This document shows, piece after piece, positions 9,125 to 17,263 of a DNA stretch of 64,000 bases. Each line of letters starts with the position of its first letter. Position 1 is the stretch's first letter. Both the position numbers and the translations under genes were made by a program. The notes under the pieces were generated by a model. It was given only the letters and a program-made list of their open reading frames with translations. It searched no databases and was not told the origin of the DNA. The stretch is from Palsa-504 sp050011155 (GTDB lineage: Bacteria; Actinomycetota; Actinomycetes; Streptosporangiales; Streptosporangiaceae), in NCBI GenBank assembly GCA_050011155.1, contig JBEKJP010000030.1, positions 1 through 64,000 of the forward strand, in the 5' to 3' direction.

Positions 9125-9799
9125 TTGATCGGCCGGCTACGTGCCGAATGGCTGGCCCGGTTCACGCTGGCCGGGATCGTGGTCTACGTGGCCATCGACG
9201 TCCTGCTCGCCTTCCTGCGCCCCGGGTACAGCCTGCTGCACAACGCCGAGAGCGATTACGGCCGCGGCCCGTGGTTCTGGGTCATGGACGTGAACTTCCT
9301 GCTGCGCTGCGCCCTGTCCCTGGCTCTGGTCGGCGCCCTGTACCGGTCCGTGCACCCGCAGGACCGGCCCCGCGGCGGCCTCCGGCTGCTCACCGCGTGG
9401 GCGGTCTGCTCGGGGCTGCTGGCGTTCTTCGCCGACGATCCCGCGGGTTATCCCCGGACCGGCAGCGGCCAGATCCACGTGCTGCTGGGCTTGATCGCGT
9501 TCGTCGGCATCGCGGCCGGCGCCATCGTCGTCTCGGTGAAACTCAGGGCCGGCCTGTCCCAGACGGCGCTGTCCCAGACGGCGCTGTCCCAGACGGCGCT
9601 GTCCCGGGCCGCGCTGCCGCTGGCCGTGGCCGGAGCGGCCGCCTTGGTGCTGTTCGTCGTTACCGCCGGGCACAAGCACGCTCCCGGCGGCCTCTACGAG
9701 CGGGTCTTCCTCGGGATCGAACTGCTGTGGATGGCCGCGGCCGCCGCCCGTGTCGTCGTGCGGCGGCCGCAGCCGGTGCCTGTACCCGTCCCGGCCTGA
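9107..9799 (+). CDS. DUF998-family membrane protein
   Basis: About 230 residues with roughly six membrane helices. It has the DUF998 layout: a first helix GIVVYVAIDVLLAF, the polar loop RPGYSLLHNAESDYGRG, then helices at about 65, 95, 125, 165 and 205. The function of the family is not established. The cytosolic loop after helix 4 carries LSQTA three times plus a degenerate fourth copy (LSRAA). The ATG at 9107 lies inside the MarR palindrome; a TTG at 9125 is in frame and is a possible alternative. No ribosome site is visible, so a leaderless message is possible. It is divergent from the marR gene. Confidence 0.85.
   Translation: MQLGCALIGRLRAEWLARFTLAGIVVYVAIDVLLAFLRPGYSLLHNAESDYGRGPWFWVMDVNFLLRCALSLALVGALYRSVHPQDRPRGGLRLLTAWAVCSGLLAFFADDPAGYPRTGSGQIHVLLGLIAFVGIAAGAIVVSVKLRAGLSQTALSQTALSQTALSRAALPLAVAGAAALVLFVVTAGHKHAPGGLYERVFLGIELLWMAAAAARVVVRRPQPVPVPVPA
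9554..9613. repeat. 15-bp tandem repeat in the DUF998 gene
   Basis: Three exact copies and one degenerate copy of a 15-bp unit encode LSQTA repeats in a predicted loop. Confidence 0.95.
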
Positions 9800-9805
9800 G
9801 GACGG

Positions 9806-11050
9806 TCAGCTGGCGGCGGCGGGCGGCGGGCCGCTGGACCGCAGGCTGTTGAGCTTGACCACCAGGCCGAACCAGAACTGGGCCCCCGGGGTGAGGGCCA
9901 CGATCGTGGCCAGGAAGCCGATGAGGGCGAGGATCACCTGCCAGGGCGAGCCGTCGCCCGGGGTGGTGATTCCGTGCTGCTCCAGCCAGCCGCACTTCTG
10001 CGCGTCGCAGGCCGACACGACGCCCCAGCCGAGCGGCAGCCCGGCCTGCGCCGCGTCGGACACCTGCTTCTCCAGGTTCGACAGGCAGTCCGGCCGGTTG
10101 CTCGCGGCGGCCGGGCACGGGTTGCCCTGGGTCGCTACGGTGCTCACGGCCGTACGCGCGGCGCTGTCGCTGTACAGCGCGCGCCCGATGGTCACCGCGT
10201 TGATGTTGAGCAGCAGGACCAGGATCACTCCGACGCCGAGCGTGATCCAGGCGGTGCGCCGCTTGTACCAGCCGGACACGCGGTCCATGTGATCGTCGTA
10301 CCAGTGCTCGACCGACGTACGGAACTTGGTGACGTCGCCGCCGGCGTTCATGACCAGTGACTGCAGCGACGCCTTCATCGAGCCCATCGAAGCAGGCAGC
10401 CGGCCGATGGAAGCCTGGATCTCGCCCATGTTGGTCTGCCCGGACGCGTCCGGTATCACCAGGCCGAGGACCGCGTCCGCGAACGAGCGGGACGAGATAT
10501 AAGACGGCAGGCTCCGGCGCATGCTCAAGGTGCCCAGCCAGCCCGTCTTTTTCTGCGCAGCCGCCGGCTCGCCGCTACCGGCCGCGCTCGCCGCCGCCCC
10601 GTTCGTCGCTCCAGGGTTCGTCGCTCCAGGGTTCGTCGCTCTGGGGTTGGTGGCCTTGACCTTCATGCCCGTCACCGTCAGGTGCCGGCTGGAGATGTTC
10701 CCGGTCATGCCCTGGCTGCTCAGGATGGGACTGCCCAGCACCGCGCCGGTCGCCGACGGCTCGGCCGGGGTGCCCGCGGCCCCGCCAGCCGCCCCGCCAG
10801 CCGCCGGGTCGGCCGGGCTGGCGACCCCGGTTACCATCGTCCGCGCGCTGGCGAAGTCGGCTTGTGCGTTTCTGAGCACGACGGACGTGCCGTCGCTGTC
10901 GAGGAGCTCGCGCAAGCCAGCCAGCAGAAAGGCACCGCGCAGGCCGAGAAAGCGCGCCACCAGTTCGGTGATAACCGAGGCCAGCCCGGCGGTGGCGCCG
11001 AAGATGAAGGCCATTCCGATGGCCAGGTCGACGATCCCGGAATTCAACAC
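9806..11050 (-). CDS. Conserved membrane protein of unknown function
   Basis: A 414-residue protein with an N-terminal helix (GIVDLAIGMAFIFGATAG), a long cytoplasmic middle part, and two or three C-terminal helices (TLGVGVILVLLLNINAVTIG and VILALIGFLATIVAL). Just before the second helix is the segment WYDDHMDRVSGWYKRR. I recognise this as a signature of a widespread but uncharacterised bacterial membrane-protein family. Four cysteines sit in the outer loop (NPC, DC, SACDAQKC). The linker at about residue 135-150 contains ATNPG repeats. The start is a GTG preceded by GGGGGG. It converges on the DUF998 gene with a 6-base gap. No function can be assigned. Confidence 0.8.
   Translation of the reverse strand: MLNSGIVDLAIGMAFIFGATAGLASVITELVARFLGLRGAFLLAGLRELLDSDGTSVVLRNAQADFASARTMVTGVASPADPAAGGAAGGAAGTPAEPSATGAVLGSPILSSQGMTGNISSRHLTVTGMKVKATNPRATNPGATNPGATNGAAASAAGSGEPAAAQKKTGWLGTLSMRRSLPSYISSRSFADAVLGLVIPDASGQTNMGEIQASIGRLPASMGSMKASLQSLVMNAGGDVTKFRTSVEHWYDDHMDRVSGWYKRRTAWITLGVGVILVLLLNINAVTIGRALYSDSAARTAVSTVATQGNPCPAAASNRPDCLSNLEKQVSDAAQAGLPLGWGVVSACDAQKCGWLEQHGITTPGDGSPWQVILALIGFLATIVALTPGAQFWFGLVVKLNSLRSSGPPPAAAS
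10601..10645. repeat. 15-bp tandem repeat, three copies, in frame
   Basis: Two exact copies and one near copy of a 15-bp unit encode ATNPG repeats. A separate 12-bp duplication (GCCCCGCCAGCC) lies at about 10780-10803 in the same gene. Confidence 0.95.
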
Positions 11051-11113
11051 GATTCACCCCCCGTGACATGATTCCCTATCTCTTAGACCCGGGAGTGCTA
11101 TCCCGTCAAGCGA

Positions 11114-11860
11114 TCAGGCGGTATCGGACGGTATGAGGTAATCGAGCACCGACGCCTCGTCGGCCGGGATGCCGCTGACGAACAGCGGCGGCGCCATCGT
11201 GTGCGAGTCGGCCGCGACGATCTTGACGTCGGCCTGTCCGATGGCCAGCTCGGCCGGCCTGCCGGCCAGCAGCTCCCGGACGGCGGCCGCGGCCCGGTCG
11301 AGCGCGGCGGCGGGGGCGCCGGCGTGATGACCCACGACCATGTGCAGGTCGTTGTCGACGTCGCCGGGGCGGGCGTGGTACCGATGCAGCAGGCCCGCTC
11401 CGTTCATCTCGCGCCGTAGCTCGTCCAGTGGCCTGCCGGCGCCCGCGATGGACGCGGTCGGCCATCCCACCAGCACGAACGCCCGGTCTTGGACCGAGAA
11501 GGACCGCTGCGCGGGATGCTGCCCGCGGCTGGTGAACGGGGCGGCCTGGTCCGGCCGGAAGCCGCCGATGCGCACCGGCAGCGGCGTGGCGAACCGCCGG
11601 GCCAAGATGTCCATCACCCGCGGCAGGTCCATCTCCCGCCGCTGCCCGGCTAGCTCGAGCATGTACTCGCTGACGACGGCGCCGCCGTCGCGCACGCCGT
11701 TGAGCGCGATCAGCGTGGCATGCACCTGCTCGGGGGTGTACGGCAGGAAATCGTCGCCTACGTGCCTGGCGATCAGGACCTGCACCCCGGCCACGAGCTC
11801 GCGCAGCCGGCCGGACTTGGGCCCGTAGAAGGCCACGGCGGAGACGAAACGACTTCCCAC
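11114..11860 (-). CDS. Possible 2H-phosphoesterase-like protein
   Basis: A 248-residue soluble protein. Near residue 47 it has VHATLIAL, an H-x-T motif of the LigT/2'-5' RNA ligase (2H) superfamily. Near residue 168 it has DLHMVVG, where a second H-x-T/S would be expected but Val replaces Thr/Ser. The spacing of about 120 residues fits the superfamily. This is a motif-level guess; the degenerate second motif makes activity uncertain. The GTG start at 11860 leaves only 32 bases to the divergent LLM oxidoreductase gene, so the two probably share a promoter region. Confidence 0.6.
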   Translation of the reverse strand: MGSRFVSAVAFYGPKSGRLRELVAGVQVLIARHVGDDFLPYTPEQVHATLIALNGVRDGGAVVSEYMLELAGQRREMDLPRVMDILARRFATPLPVRIGGFRPDQAAPFTSRGQHPAQRSFSVQDRAFVLVGWPTASIAGAGRPLDELRREMNGAGLLHRYHARPGDVDNDLHMVVGHHAGAPAAALDRAAAAVRELLAGRPAELAIGQADVKIVAADSHTMAPPLFVSGIPADEASVLDYLIPSDTA

Positions 11861-11892
11861 CGCCCCGATGGTACGGGCGATAGCGTACAGAG

Positions 11893-12747
11893 ATGCATTT
11901 CGCGCTCTTCTACAACACCGGTGCGCTCGGCACCGACCCCGATCTGCTGCTGGCCGCGGCCCGGCAGGCGGAGGATTCCGGCTTCGAGTCCTTCTACGTC
12001 CCCGAGCACATCGCGCTGTACCCCGGCGCCACCGTGGGGCCGGCCACCATCCCGGCCACCACGCCGGTCGCCGACCCGCTGCAGTGCCTGAGCTTCGTCG
12101 CGGCGGTCACCTCGCGCATCCTGCTCGGCACCGGCGTCCTGCTGCTGCCCTACCACCACCCGGTGGCCCTGGCCAAGCGGCTGGCCACGCTCGACGTGCT
12201 GTCCCGGGGCCGGATGCGGAGGCTCACCGTGGGCGTGGGCGCGCTGCCCGGGGAAGCGGCCGCGGGCGGCGTCGACTTCGCCACCCGGGGCCGCCGCGCG
12301 GACGAGGCCATCGACGTGTTGCGGCTGCTCTGGGACGGGGGAGAGGACGGCGTCAGCTACGACGGGGAGTTCTACTCCTTCACCAGCCTGTGCAGCTACC
12401 CCAAACCGCTCGGCCGGCTGCCCATCCACGTCGGCGGGTCCAGTCGCGCGGCGGCCCGCCGGGCCGGCCTGCGCGGCGACGGCTACTTCCCCGGCGGCCG
12501 CCTCACCCAGGCCGAACGCGACGCCCAGCTCGAGCTGATGCGCGAGACCGCCCAGGCGGCGGGCCGGGACCCCGGCGCGCTGGAGTGCACCCGGTGGGGA
12601 TCGATCGACATGACCGCCGACGACGTGGCGGCGCACGCCGCGCAGGGGACGACCCGGCTCGTGGTCGGGCCGGGCGCGACCGACGAAGCCGGGCTGCGGG
12701 CCGAGATCTCCGCGTTCGCGGCCCGGCTGAGCCCCGTCGGCGGCTGA
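11893..12747 (+). CDS. LLM-class (F420-dependent type) oxidoreductase
   Basis: A 284-residue TIM-barrel protein of the luciferase-like monooxygenase class. Recognisable parts are the N-terminal strand FALFYNTGALG, SFYVPEHIAL near 37, LLGTGVLLLPYHHP near 85 (a hallmark segment), and the flavin-pocket PIHVGGSSRAAARRAG near 180. In actinomycetes most such enzymes use coenzyme F420, but no residue here decides between F420 and FMN. The substrate is unknown. It is the last gene before the CarH-like regulator, which faces it convergently 12 bases away. Confidence 0.9.
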   Translation: MHFALFYNTGALGTDPDLLLAAARQAEDSGFESFYVPEHIALYPGATVGPATIPATTPVADPLQCLSFVAAVTSRILLGTGVLLLPYHHPVALAKRLATLDVLSRGRMRRLTVGVGALPGEAAAGGVDFATRGRRADEAIDVLRLLWDGGEDGVSYDGEFYSFTSLCSYPKPLGRLPIHVGGSSRAAARRAGLRGDGYFPGGRLTQAERDAQLELMRETAQAAGRDPGALECTRWGSIDMTADDVAAHAAQGTTRLVVGPGATDEAGLRAEISAFAARLSPVGG

Positions 12748-12759
12748 GCCCCGCGGCGG

Positions 12760-13539
12760 CTAATCCCCGCCCTCGCCGGGCCGGCCCATGCTGGCCCGGG
12801 CCAGCTGCCGCAGGTCGCTCAGGGTTTCGCCGGGCTGGCCGGTCAGCACCGGCAGCCCGGCCGCCTGAGCGATCTCCGCCGCCGCCTGGTCGGCTAGCGA
12901 GGTGGCCTCGGTCGTGGACGACGACAGCACGACGAGCCCGGCGCCGGTCGCCCGGGCCAGCTTGATCACCTCGGCCACGGGCAGGTCGGCGGCCAGGTGG
13001 TGCACCAGCCAGCGGTCCTCGCGCAGGCACGTCGTGGCCATCAGGGCCGGGAGGCCGTGTCGTTCCCCGGGCGGCGTGGCGACCACGGCGACGCCCCGCG
13101 GCCGGCCCTGCGGCTGGTGCGCGCGGGCGGCGATGAGCCGCTCGCAGATGGCGCTGGCCCGGTGCTCCTCCGCGATCGATACCTCGCCAGCAGCCCAGCC
13201 GTCGCCGATGCGCCGCAGCGCGGGTGCGATGACCCGCTCGCACAGCTCGACCAGCGGCACGCCCCGGGCCAGCCGGTCGAAGACGTGCCGGGCCAGGGTC
13301 TCGTCCCCGGCCATGACCGCCGCGTACAGCCGGTCCGCCTGGGCGTCCCAGTCGCGCACCCGGATCTGCAGTCGTGGCGCGGTACCCGAGGCCCGGCGGG
13401 CCGCCAGCGCGCTGACGTCGCTCTCGGTGACGTCGTAGCCCCGGCCGGTCTTCCTGGCGGGGAGCACACCTTGCCGTACCCACGCGTAGGCGGTCTGATA
13501 GTGCACCCCGAGGACCTCGGCGGCGTCGCGTAGCTGCAT
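12760..13539 (-). CDS. CarH/LitR-like B12-dependent photoreceptor repressor
   Basis: A 259-residue protein in three parts. Residues 1-55 are a MerR/excisionase-type DNA-binding domain (LGVHYQTAYAWVRQGVLP). Residues 75-150 are a four-helix B12-binding cap with the exact W-x9-E-H signature (DGW...EEH) that in CarH covers the upper face of adenosylcobalamin. Residues 150-250 are a Rossmann-like cobalamin-binding domain with E-x-H (GERHGLPAL), the lower-ligand motif. In CarH/LitR proteins, adenosylcobalamin drives DNA binding in the dark and light breaks the complex. The gene is divergent from a lipid-modification and photolyase cluster, which is the classical LitR context. Direct repeats in the 90-base gap are candidate operators. 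All diagnostic residues are present. Confidence 0.9.
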   Translation of the reverse strand: MQLRDAAEVLGVHYQTAYAWVRQGVLPARKTGRGYDVTESDVSALAARRASGTAPRLQIRVRDWDAQADRLYAAVMAGDETLARHVFDRLARGVPLVELCERVIAPALRRIGDGWAAGEVSIAEEHRASAICERLIAARAHQPQGRPRGVAVVATPPGERHGLPALMATTCLREDRWLVHHLAADLPVAEVIKLARATGAGLVVLSSSTTEATSLADQAAAEIAQAAGLPVLTGQPGETLSDLRQLARASMGRPGEGGD

Positions 13540-13563
13540 GGGCCTTTCCCGTACTCGGGGGTT

Positions 13564-13613
13564 CAGAGACTCAGGGACCCAGAGACTCGGAGACCTAAAA
13601 GTTTAGTGTAATT
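13564..13613. promoter_or_regulatory. Direct repeats and AT-rich box between carH-like gene and epimerase
   Basis: CAGAGACTC occurs at 13564-13572 and again at 13580-13588, followed by an AT-rich stretch with TTTAG twice (13601-13617). CarH operators are made of direct repeats, so this is the natural candidate site for the B12 regulator. The 16-base spacing differs from the 11-base spacing I recall for CarH. Confidence 0.45.
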
Positions 13614-13666
13614 TAGCATTTATTGGGGAGTTGCTGGGCATCGATGTGGTAGGGGGCGGAAACGCG

Positions 13667-15088
13667 ATGGGATTGACGTACTCCAGTGTGGTGGACGCGA
13701 GCTTGGGTGACGTGTTCTCCTGGCATACAAGGCCAGGAGCGATCACGCGGCTGACTCCGCCGTGGCTGCCGATCCGGGTGCTGCGCGAGGCCTCGTCGCT
13801 GCGGGACGGCCAGGCGGTGCTCGGCCTGCCGGGCGGGCTCCGCTTGACCGCCGTCCACCAGCCGGCCGACTACGACCCGCCCCACTCGTTCGCCGACGAA
13901 CTCTCCTCGCCCCTGCTGTCCTGGCGGCACCTCCACCAGTTCAGCATGGCGGGGGAGCGGGCCACCCTGGTCACCGACGTGGTCGAGACCCCGCTGCCCG
14001 CCCGCGCCGTCAAGTCCATGCTCGTCTACCGGCACCGCCAGCTCGCCGCCGACCTGGCCGCGCTGAACCGCGCCCGCGCGATCGGCCCCGCGACCGGCCC
14101 CGCGACCGGCCCCGCGACCGGCCCCGCGACCGGCACTGCCGACCCGCTGACGATCGCGGTCACCGGCTCCGGCGGCCTGATCGGCACCGCGTTGACGGCG
14201 CTGCTGACCACCAGCGGGCACCAGGTCATCCGGCTGGTCCGCCGGCTGCCCCGGCACGCGGGGGAGCGCTACTGGCGGCCGGAGGACCCGGGTCCCGAGT
14301 TGCTGGCCGGGGTGGACGCGGTGATCCACCTAGCGGGCGCCTCGATCGGCGGCCGGTTCACTCCGGAACGCAAAGCCGAGATCCGCGACAGCCGGATCCT
14401 GCCCACCCGCCGCCTGGCCGAGCTGGCTGGCGCCGGCCAGGCTGGCGCCAGCCTGGCCGGCTCCGCCGGCGGGGGGACTGGCCACGAACACCTCAAGGCC
14501 TTCGTCACCGCGTCGGCCATCGGCTTCTACGGCCCGGACCGGGGCGACGACGTGCTGACCGAGGACAGCCCGCGGGGCGAGGGATTCCTGGCCGACGTGG
14601 TGGCGGACTGGGAGGACGCTACCCGCCCGGCCGCCGCGGCGGGCATCCGCACGGTCCAGGTCCGCACCGGCATCGTGCAGACGCCCCGCGGCGGCATGCT
14701 GCGCCTGCTCAGCCCGCTGTTCGAGGCGGGCCTGGGCGGCCGGCTCGGGTCCGGCAAGCAGTGGCTGGCCTGGATCGGCCTGGATGACCTGCTCGATGTC
14801 TACCTGCGGGCGGTCCTCGACCCCGCCCTGTCCGGGCCGGTCAACGCGGTCGCCCCGGAACCGGTGCGGAACGCCGACTACACCCGGACGCTGGCCGCCG
14901 TGCTGCACCGGCCGGCCTTGCTGCCGGTGCCGGCGTTCGGCCCGCGGCTGCTGCTCGGCGAAGAGGGCGCCAGGGAAATCGCCCAGGCCAGCCAGTGCGT
15001 CCGCCCGGAGCGGCTGATCGCGGCCGGGCACGAGTTCCGTCAGCCGGAACTGGAGGGGGCGCTGCGCCACCTGTTCGGCCGCGAGTGA
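13667..15088 (+). CDS. SRPBCC domain fused to TIGR01777-type sugar-nucleotide epimerase-like protein
   Basis: About 473 residues. Residues 1-140 are a START/SRPBCC-like ligand-binding domain. Residues 155-473 are an atypical SDR of the TIGR01777/YfcH family, with GSGGLIGTAL as the nucleotide-binding glycine motif and SAIGFYG carrying the Tyr. The domain order is that of actinobacterial proteins found beside LitR/photolyase genes. The linker has GPAT four times, encoded by a 12-bp tandem repeat. I chose ATG 13667, which is preceded by GTAGGGGGCGG; a TTG at 13631 would add 12 residues. It is the first gene divergent from the B12 regulator and so probably light-induced. The substrate is unknown. 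Confidence 0.85.
   Translation: MGLTYSSVVDASLGDVFSWHTRPGAITRLTPPWLPIRVLREASSLRDGQAVLGLPGGLRLTAVHQPADYDPPHSFADELSSPLLSWRHLHQFSMAGERATLVTDVVETPLPARAVKSMLVYRHRQLAADLAALNRARAIGPATGPATGPATGPATGTADPLTIAVTGSGGLIGTALTALLTTSGHQVIRLVRRLPRHAGERYWRPEDPGPELLAGVDAVIHLAGASIGGRFTPERKAEIRDSRILPTRRLAELAGAGQAGASLAGSAGGGTGHEHLKAFVTASAIGFYGPDRGDDVLTEDSPRGEGFLADVVADWEDATRPAAAAGIRTVQVRTGIVQTPRGGMLRLLSPLFEAGLGGRLGSGKQWLAWIGLDDLLDVYLRAVLDPALSGPVNAVAPEPVRNADYTRTLAAVLHRPALLPVPAFGPRLLLGEEGAREIAQASQCVRPERLIAAGHEFRQPELEGALRHLFGRE
14084..14131. repeat. 12-bp tandem repeat, four copies, in frame
   Basis: Four exact copies of GGCCCCGCGACC encode GPAT four times in the linker between the two domains of the epimerase-like protein. 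Confidence 0.97.
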
Positions 15089-15120
15089 ACGCCTGGCTCA
15101 ACAGAGAAAAAGAACCGGGC

Positions 15121-15148
15121 CAATCCGGGATGCGTCTGGCCGCGAATA
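15121..15148 (+). promoter_or_regulatory. SigK-type promoter of the lipid-modification operon
   Basis: CAATCC (15121-15126), a 16-base spacer and CGAATA (15143-15148). The same two hexamers with the same 16-base spacer occur twice more, in the sigK/molybdopterin-oxidoreductase divergent region. M. tuberculosis SigK promoters are, as I recall, CCATCC and CCGAAT, which is close. The operon start codon is 47 bases downstream with a good AGGAGG. Confidence 0.8.
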
Positions 15149-15194
15149 TCCAGCCGTACTACAGGAAGGACGGGAGTCTACGGAAGGAGGGCGC

Positions 15195-16484
15195 GTGACT
15201 ACGCGGAAGATCGCAGTGATCGGCAGCGGCGTGAGCGGGATCACCGCAGGTTACATTCTGTCACATACTGATTACGTAACGATGTTCGAAGCCGACGGAC
15301 GGCTCGGCGGCCACGCCGACACCCACCTGGTGACGCCGCCATCGGGTCCTCCGATCGGCGTCGACACCGGCTTCATCGTCTACAACGAAAGCACCTATCC
15401 GCTGCTCACCCGGCTGTTCGGCGAGCTCGGGGTGGCCACCCAGCCTTCGGAGATGAGCATGTCGGTCCGCTGCGCCGGCTGCGGCCTCCAGTACGCGGGC
15501 CGGCGCGGCCTCGGCGGCCTGACCCCCGCGCTCACCCACGGCCGGGCCCTCGACCGAGCCCGCTACCTGCGGATGCTCACCGAGATCCCGCGGTTCCACC
15601 GCGCCGCGCGGCGCCACCTCACCGAGGAGCCCGCGAGACCAGACAGCCCAGACACGCAGACGCTCGGCGAGTTCCTCCGCGCCCGCCGCTTCGGCGACTA
15701 CTTCACCGCGCACTTCGCCCTGCCGCTGGTCGCCGCGGTGTGGTCGTGCCCGCCGGGGACCGCGCTGCGGTACCCGGCCCGGTACCTGTTCGCATTCCTG
15801 GCCAACCACGGCATGCTGGCGGTCTCCGGGTCCCCGCCGTGGCGGACCGTGACCGGCGGGTCCCGCGGATACGTCGAGCGCGCCGCCAAGCGGCTGCACG
15901 ACATCCGGCTCTCGACCCCCGTGCGGGCGGTCCGCCGCCACCCGGACGGCGTCGAGCTCCGTGACGCCTCCGGCGAGACCCACCGGTTCGACGCCGTGGT
16001 CATCGCCACCCACCCGGACCAGGCCCTGCGCCTGCTCGACGGGCCCACTCCGGCCGAACGCGACGTGCTCGGCGCCTTCGCCTACACCCGCAACCCGGCC
16101 CTGCTGCACACCGACGCCACCCTCCTGCCGCGCCACTCGGGTATCCGGGCCTCGTGGAACTACGAGATCGGCGGCTGCCGCCCCGGTGCCGGCCCGGCCC
16201 CACGGATCAGCTACGACATGAACCGGCTGCAGAGCCTGCCCACCGCCCAGGACTACGTCGTCACCCTGGGGGGCGAGGGGGCAGTCGACCCGCAACTGGT
16301 CATCGACCGGATGGACTACGAACACCCGGCCTACACCCCCGCCTCGGTCGCGGCCCAGCGTCGTCTGCCCGAGCTGAACACGGGCGTCACCGCGTTCGCC
16401 GGCGCCTACCACGGCTGGGGCTTCCACGAAGACGGCTGCCGGTCCGGCGTGCGGGCGGCCCGGGCGCTCGGAGGCACCTGGTGA
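15195..16484 (+). CDS. FAD-dependent amine-oxidase-like protein (Rv0449c type)
   Basis: A 429-residue flavoprotein with the N-terminal dinucleotide motif VIGSGVSGITAGY and the following acidic FEADGRLGGHADT of the amine oxidase/desaturase superfamily. The C-terminal FAD-contact region contains GAYHGWGFHEDG. GTG is preceded by AAGGAGG. The next four genes overlap by 4 bases each, so the five are one operon. The order flavoprotein, DUF1365, cyclopropane-synthase-like, DUF1295 is that of Rv0449c-Rv0446c next to sigK in M. tuberculosis. Related flavoproteins act as desaturases or reductases on methylated acyl chains in the tuberculostearate and furan-fatty-acid pathways. A role on membrane acyl chains is therefore inferred. 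Confidence 0.88.
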   Translation: MTTRKIAVIGSGVSGITAGYILSHTDYVTMFEADGRLGGHADTHLVTPPSGPPIGVDTGFIVYNESTYPLLTRLFGELGVATQPSEMSMSVRCAGCGLQYAGRRGLGGLTPALTHGRALDRARYLRMLTEIPRFHRAARRHLTEEPARPDSPDTQTLGEFLRARRFGDYFTAHFALPLVAAVWSCPPGTALRYPARYLFAFLANHGMLAVSGSPPWRTVTGGSRGYVERAAKRLHDIRLSTPVRAVRRHPDGVELRDASGETHRFDAVVIATHPDQALRLLDGPTPAERDVLGAFAYTRNPALLHTDATLLPRHSGIRASWNYEIGGCRPGAGPAPRISYDMNRLQSLPTAQDYVVTLGGEGAVDPQLVIDRMDYEHPAYTPASVAAQRRLPELNTGVTAFAGAYHGWGFHEDGCRSGVRAARALGGTW

Positions 16485-17263
16485 CCGCGGCGCTGGCTCC
16501 GCGGCTCTACGAGTGCCGGATCAGCCACACCCGCACGGTCCCGCTGCGCAACGTGTTCACCTACCGCTCCTACCTGTGGCTGGTCGATCTCGACCAGCTG
16601 CCCCAGCCGGGACCACTCACCCACTTCAGCGCCAAGGACCACCTCGGCGACCCGCACCTCGGCATCCGGGAGAACCTGGACCGCTTCCTGGCCGCGCGCG
16701 GCGTCGACCTGGACGGCGGCCGGGTGCTGATGCTGGCGCACGCGCGGGTGTTCGGGTACGTGTTCAACCCGCTGACCGTCTACTGGTGCCACCGGGCCGA
16801 CGGGACGCTGGCCTGCGTCGTGGCCGAGGTGCACAACACGTACCGGGAGCGGCACGCTTACCTGCTGCACACCGACGAGCGCGGCCGGGCCGAGGTGCCG
16901 AAGCAGTTCTACGTCTCGCCCTTTTACCCGGTCGACGGCCGCTACCGGATGAGCCTGCCCGAGCCCGGCGACCGCCTCGCGCTCAGCATCGTGCTCAACC
17001 GAGGCAGCGGCCCAGAAAACAGCGGCCCAGAAAACAGCGGCCCAGAAAACAGCGGCCCAGAAAACAGCGAGAAGTTCACCGCGGGCGTGCGGGGCCGTGC
17101 CGTCCCGGCCACCGCGCGGACGCTGGCCGCCGCCGCGCTCCGCCACCCGTGGTCCACCGTCGTCGTCTCCGCCCGGATCCGCTGGCAGGGATCCAAGCTC
17201 TACCTGCGCGGGCTGCGGCCAGTGCCGCGACCCGCCCATCAACCTCAGGAGGGGGTCCAGTGA
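16481..17263 (+). CDS. DUF1365 family protein (Rv0448c type)
   Basis: About 260 residues from the GTG at 16481, which overlaps the previous stop (GTGA). DUF1365 hallmarks are YECRISHTRTVPLRNVFTYR at the start, FGYVFNPLTVYWCHR near 85 and AEVHNTYRERHAYLL near 110. The family always accompanies cyclopropane-synthase-like methyltransferases and amine-oxidase-like flavoproteins, and its biochemical role is unsettled. An insertion near residue 175 consists of four exact GPENS copies from a 15-bp tandem repeat. Second gene of the SigK-type operon. Confidence 0.9.
   Translation: MTAALAPRLYECRISHTRTVPLRNVFTYRSYLWLVDLDQLPQPGPLTHFSAKDHLGDPHLGIRENLDRFLAARGVDLDGGRVLMLAHARVFGYVFNPLTVYWCHRADGTLACVVAEVHNTYRERHAYLLHTDERGRAEVPKQFYVSPFYPVDGRYRMSLPEPGDRLALSIVLNRGSGPENSGPENSGPENSGPENSEKFTAGVRGRAVPATARTLAAAALRHPWSTVVVSARIRWQGSKLYLRGLRPVPRPAHQPQEGVQ
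17009..17068. repeat. 15-bp tandem repeat, four copies, in frame
   Basis: Four exact copies of GGCCCAGAAAACAGC encode GPENS four times in the DUF1365 protein. The unit is more A-rich than the surrounding gene. Confidence 0.97.
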
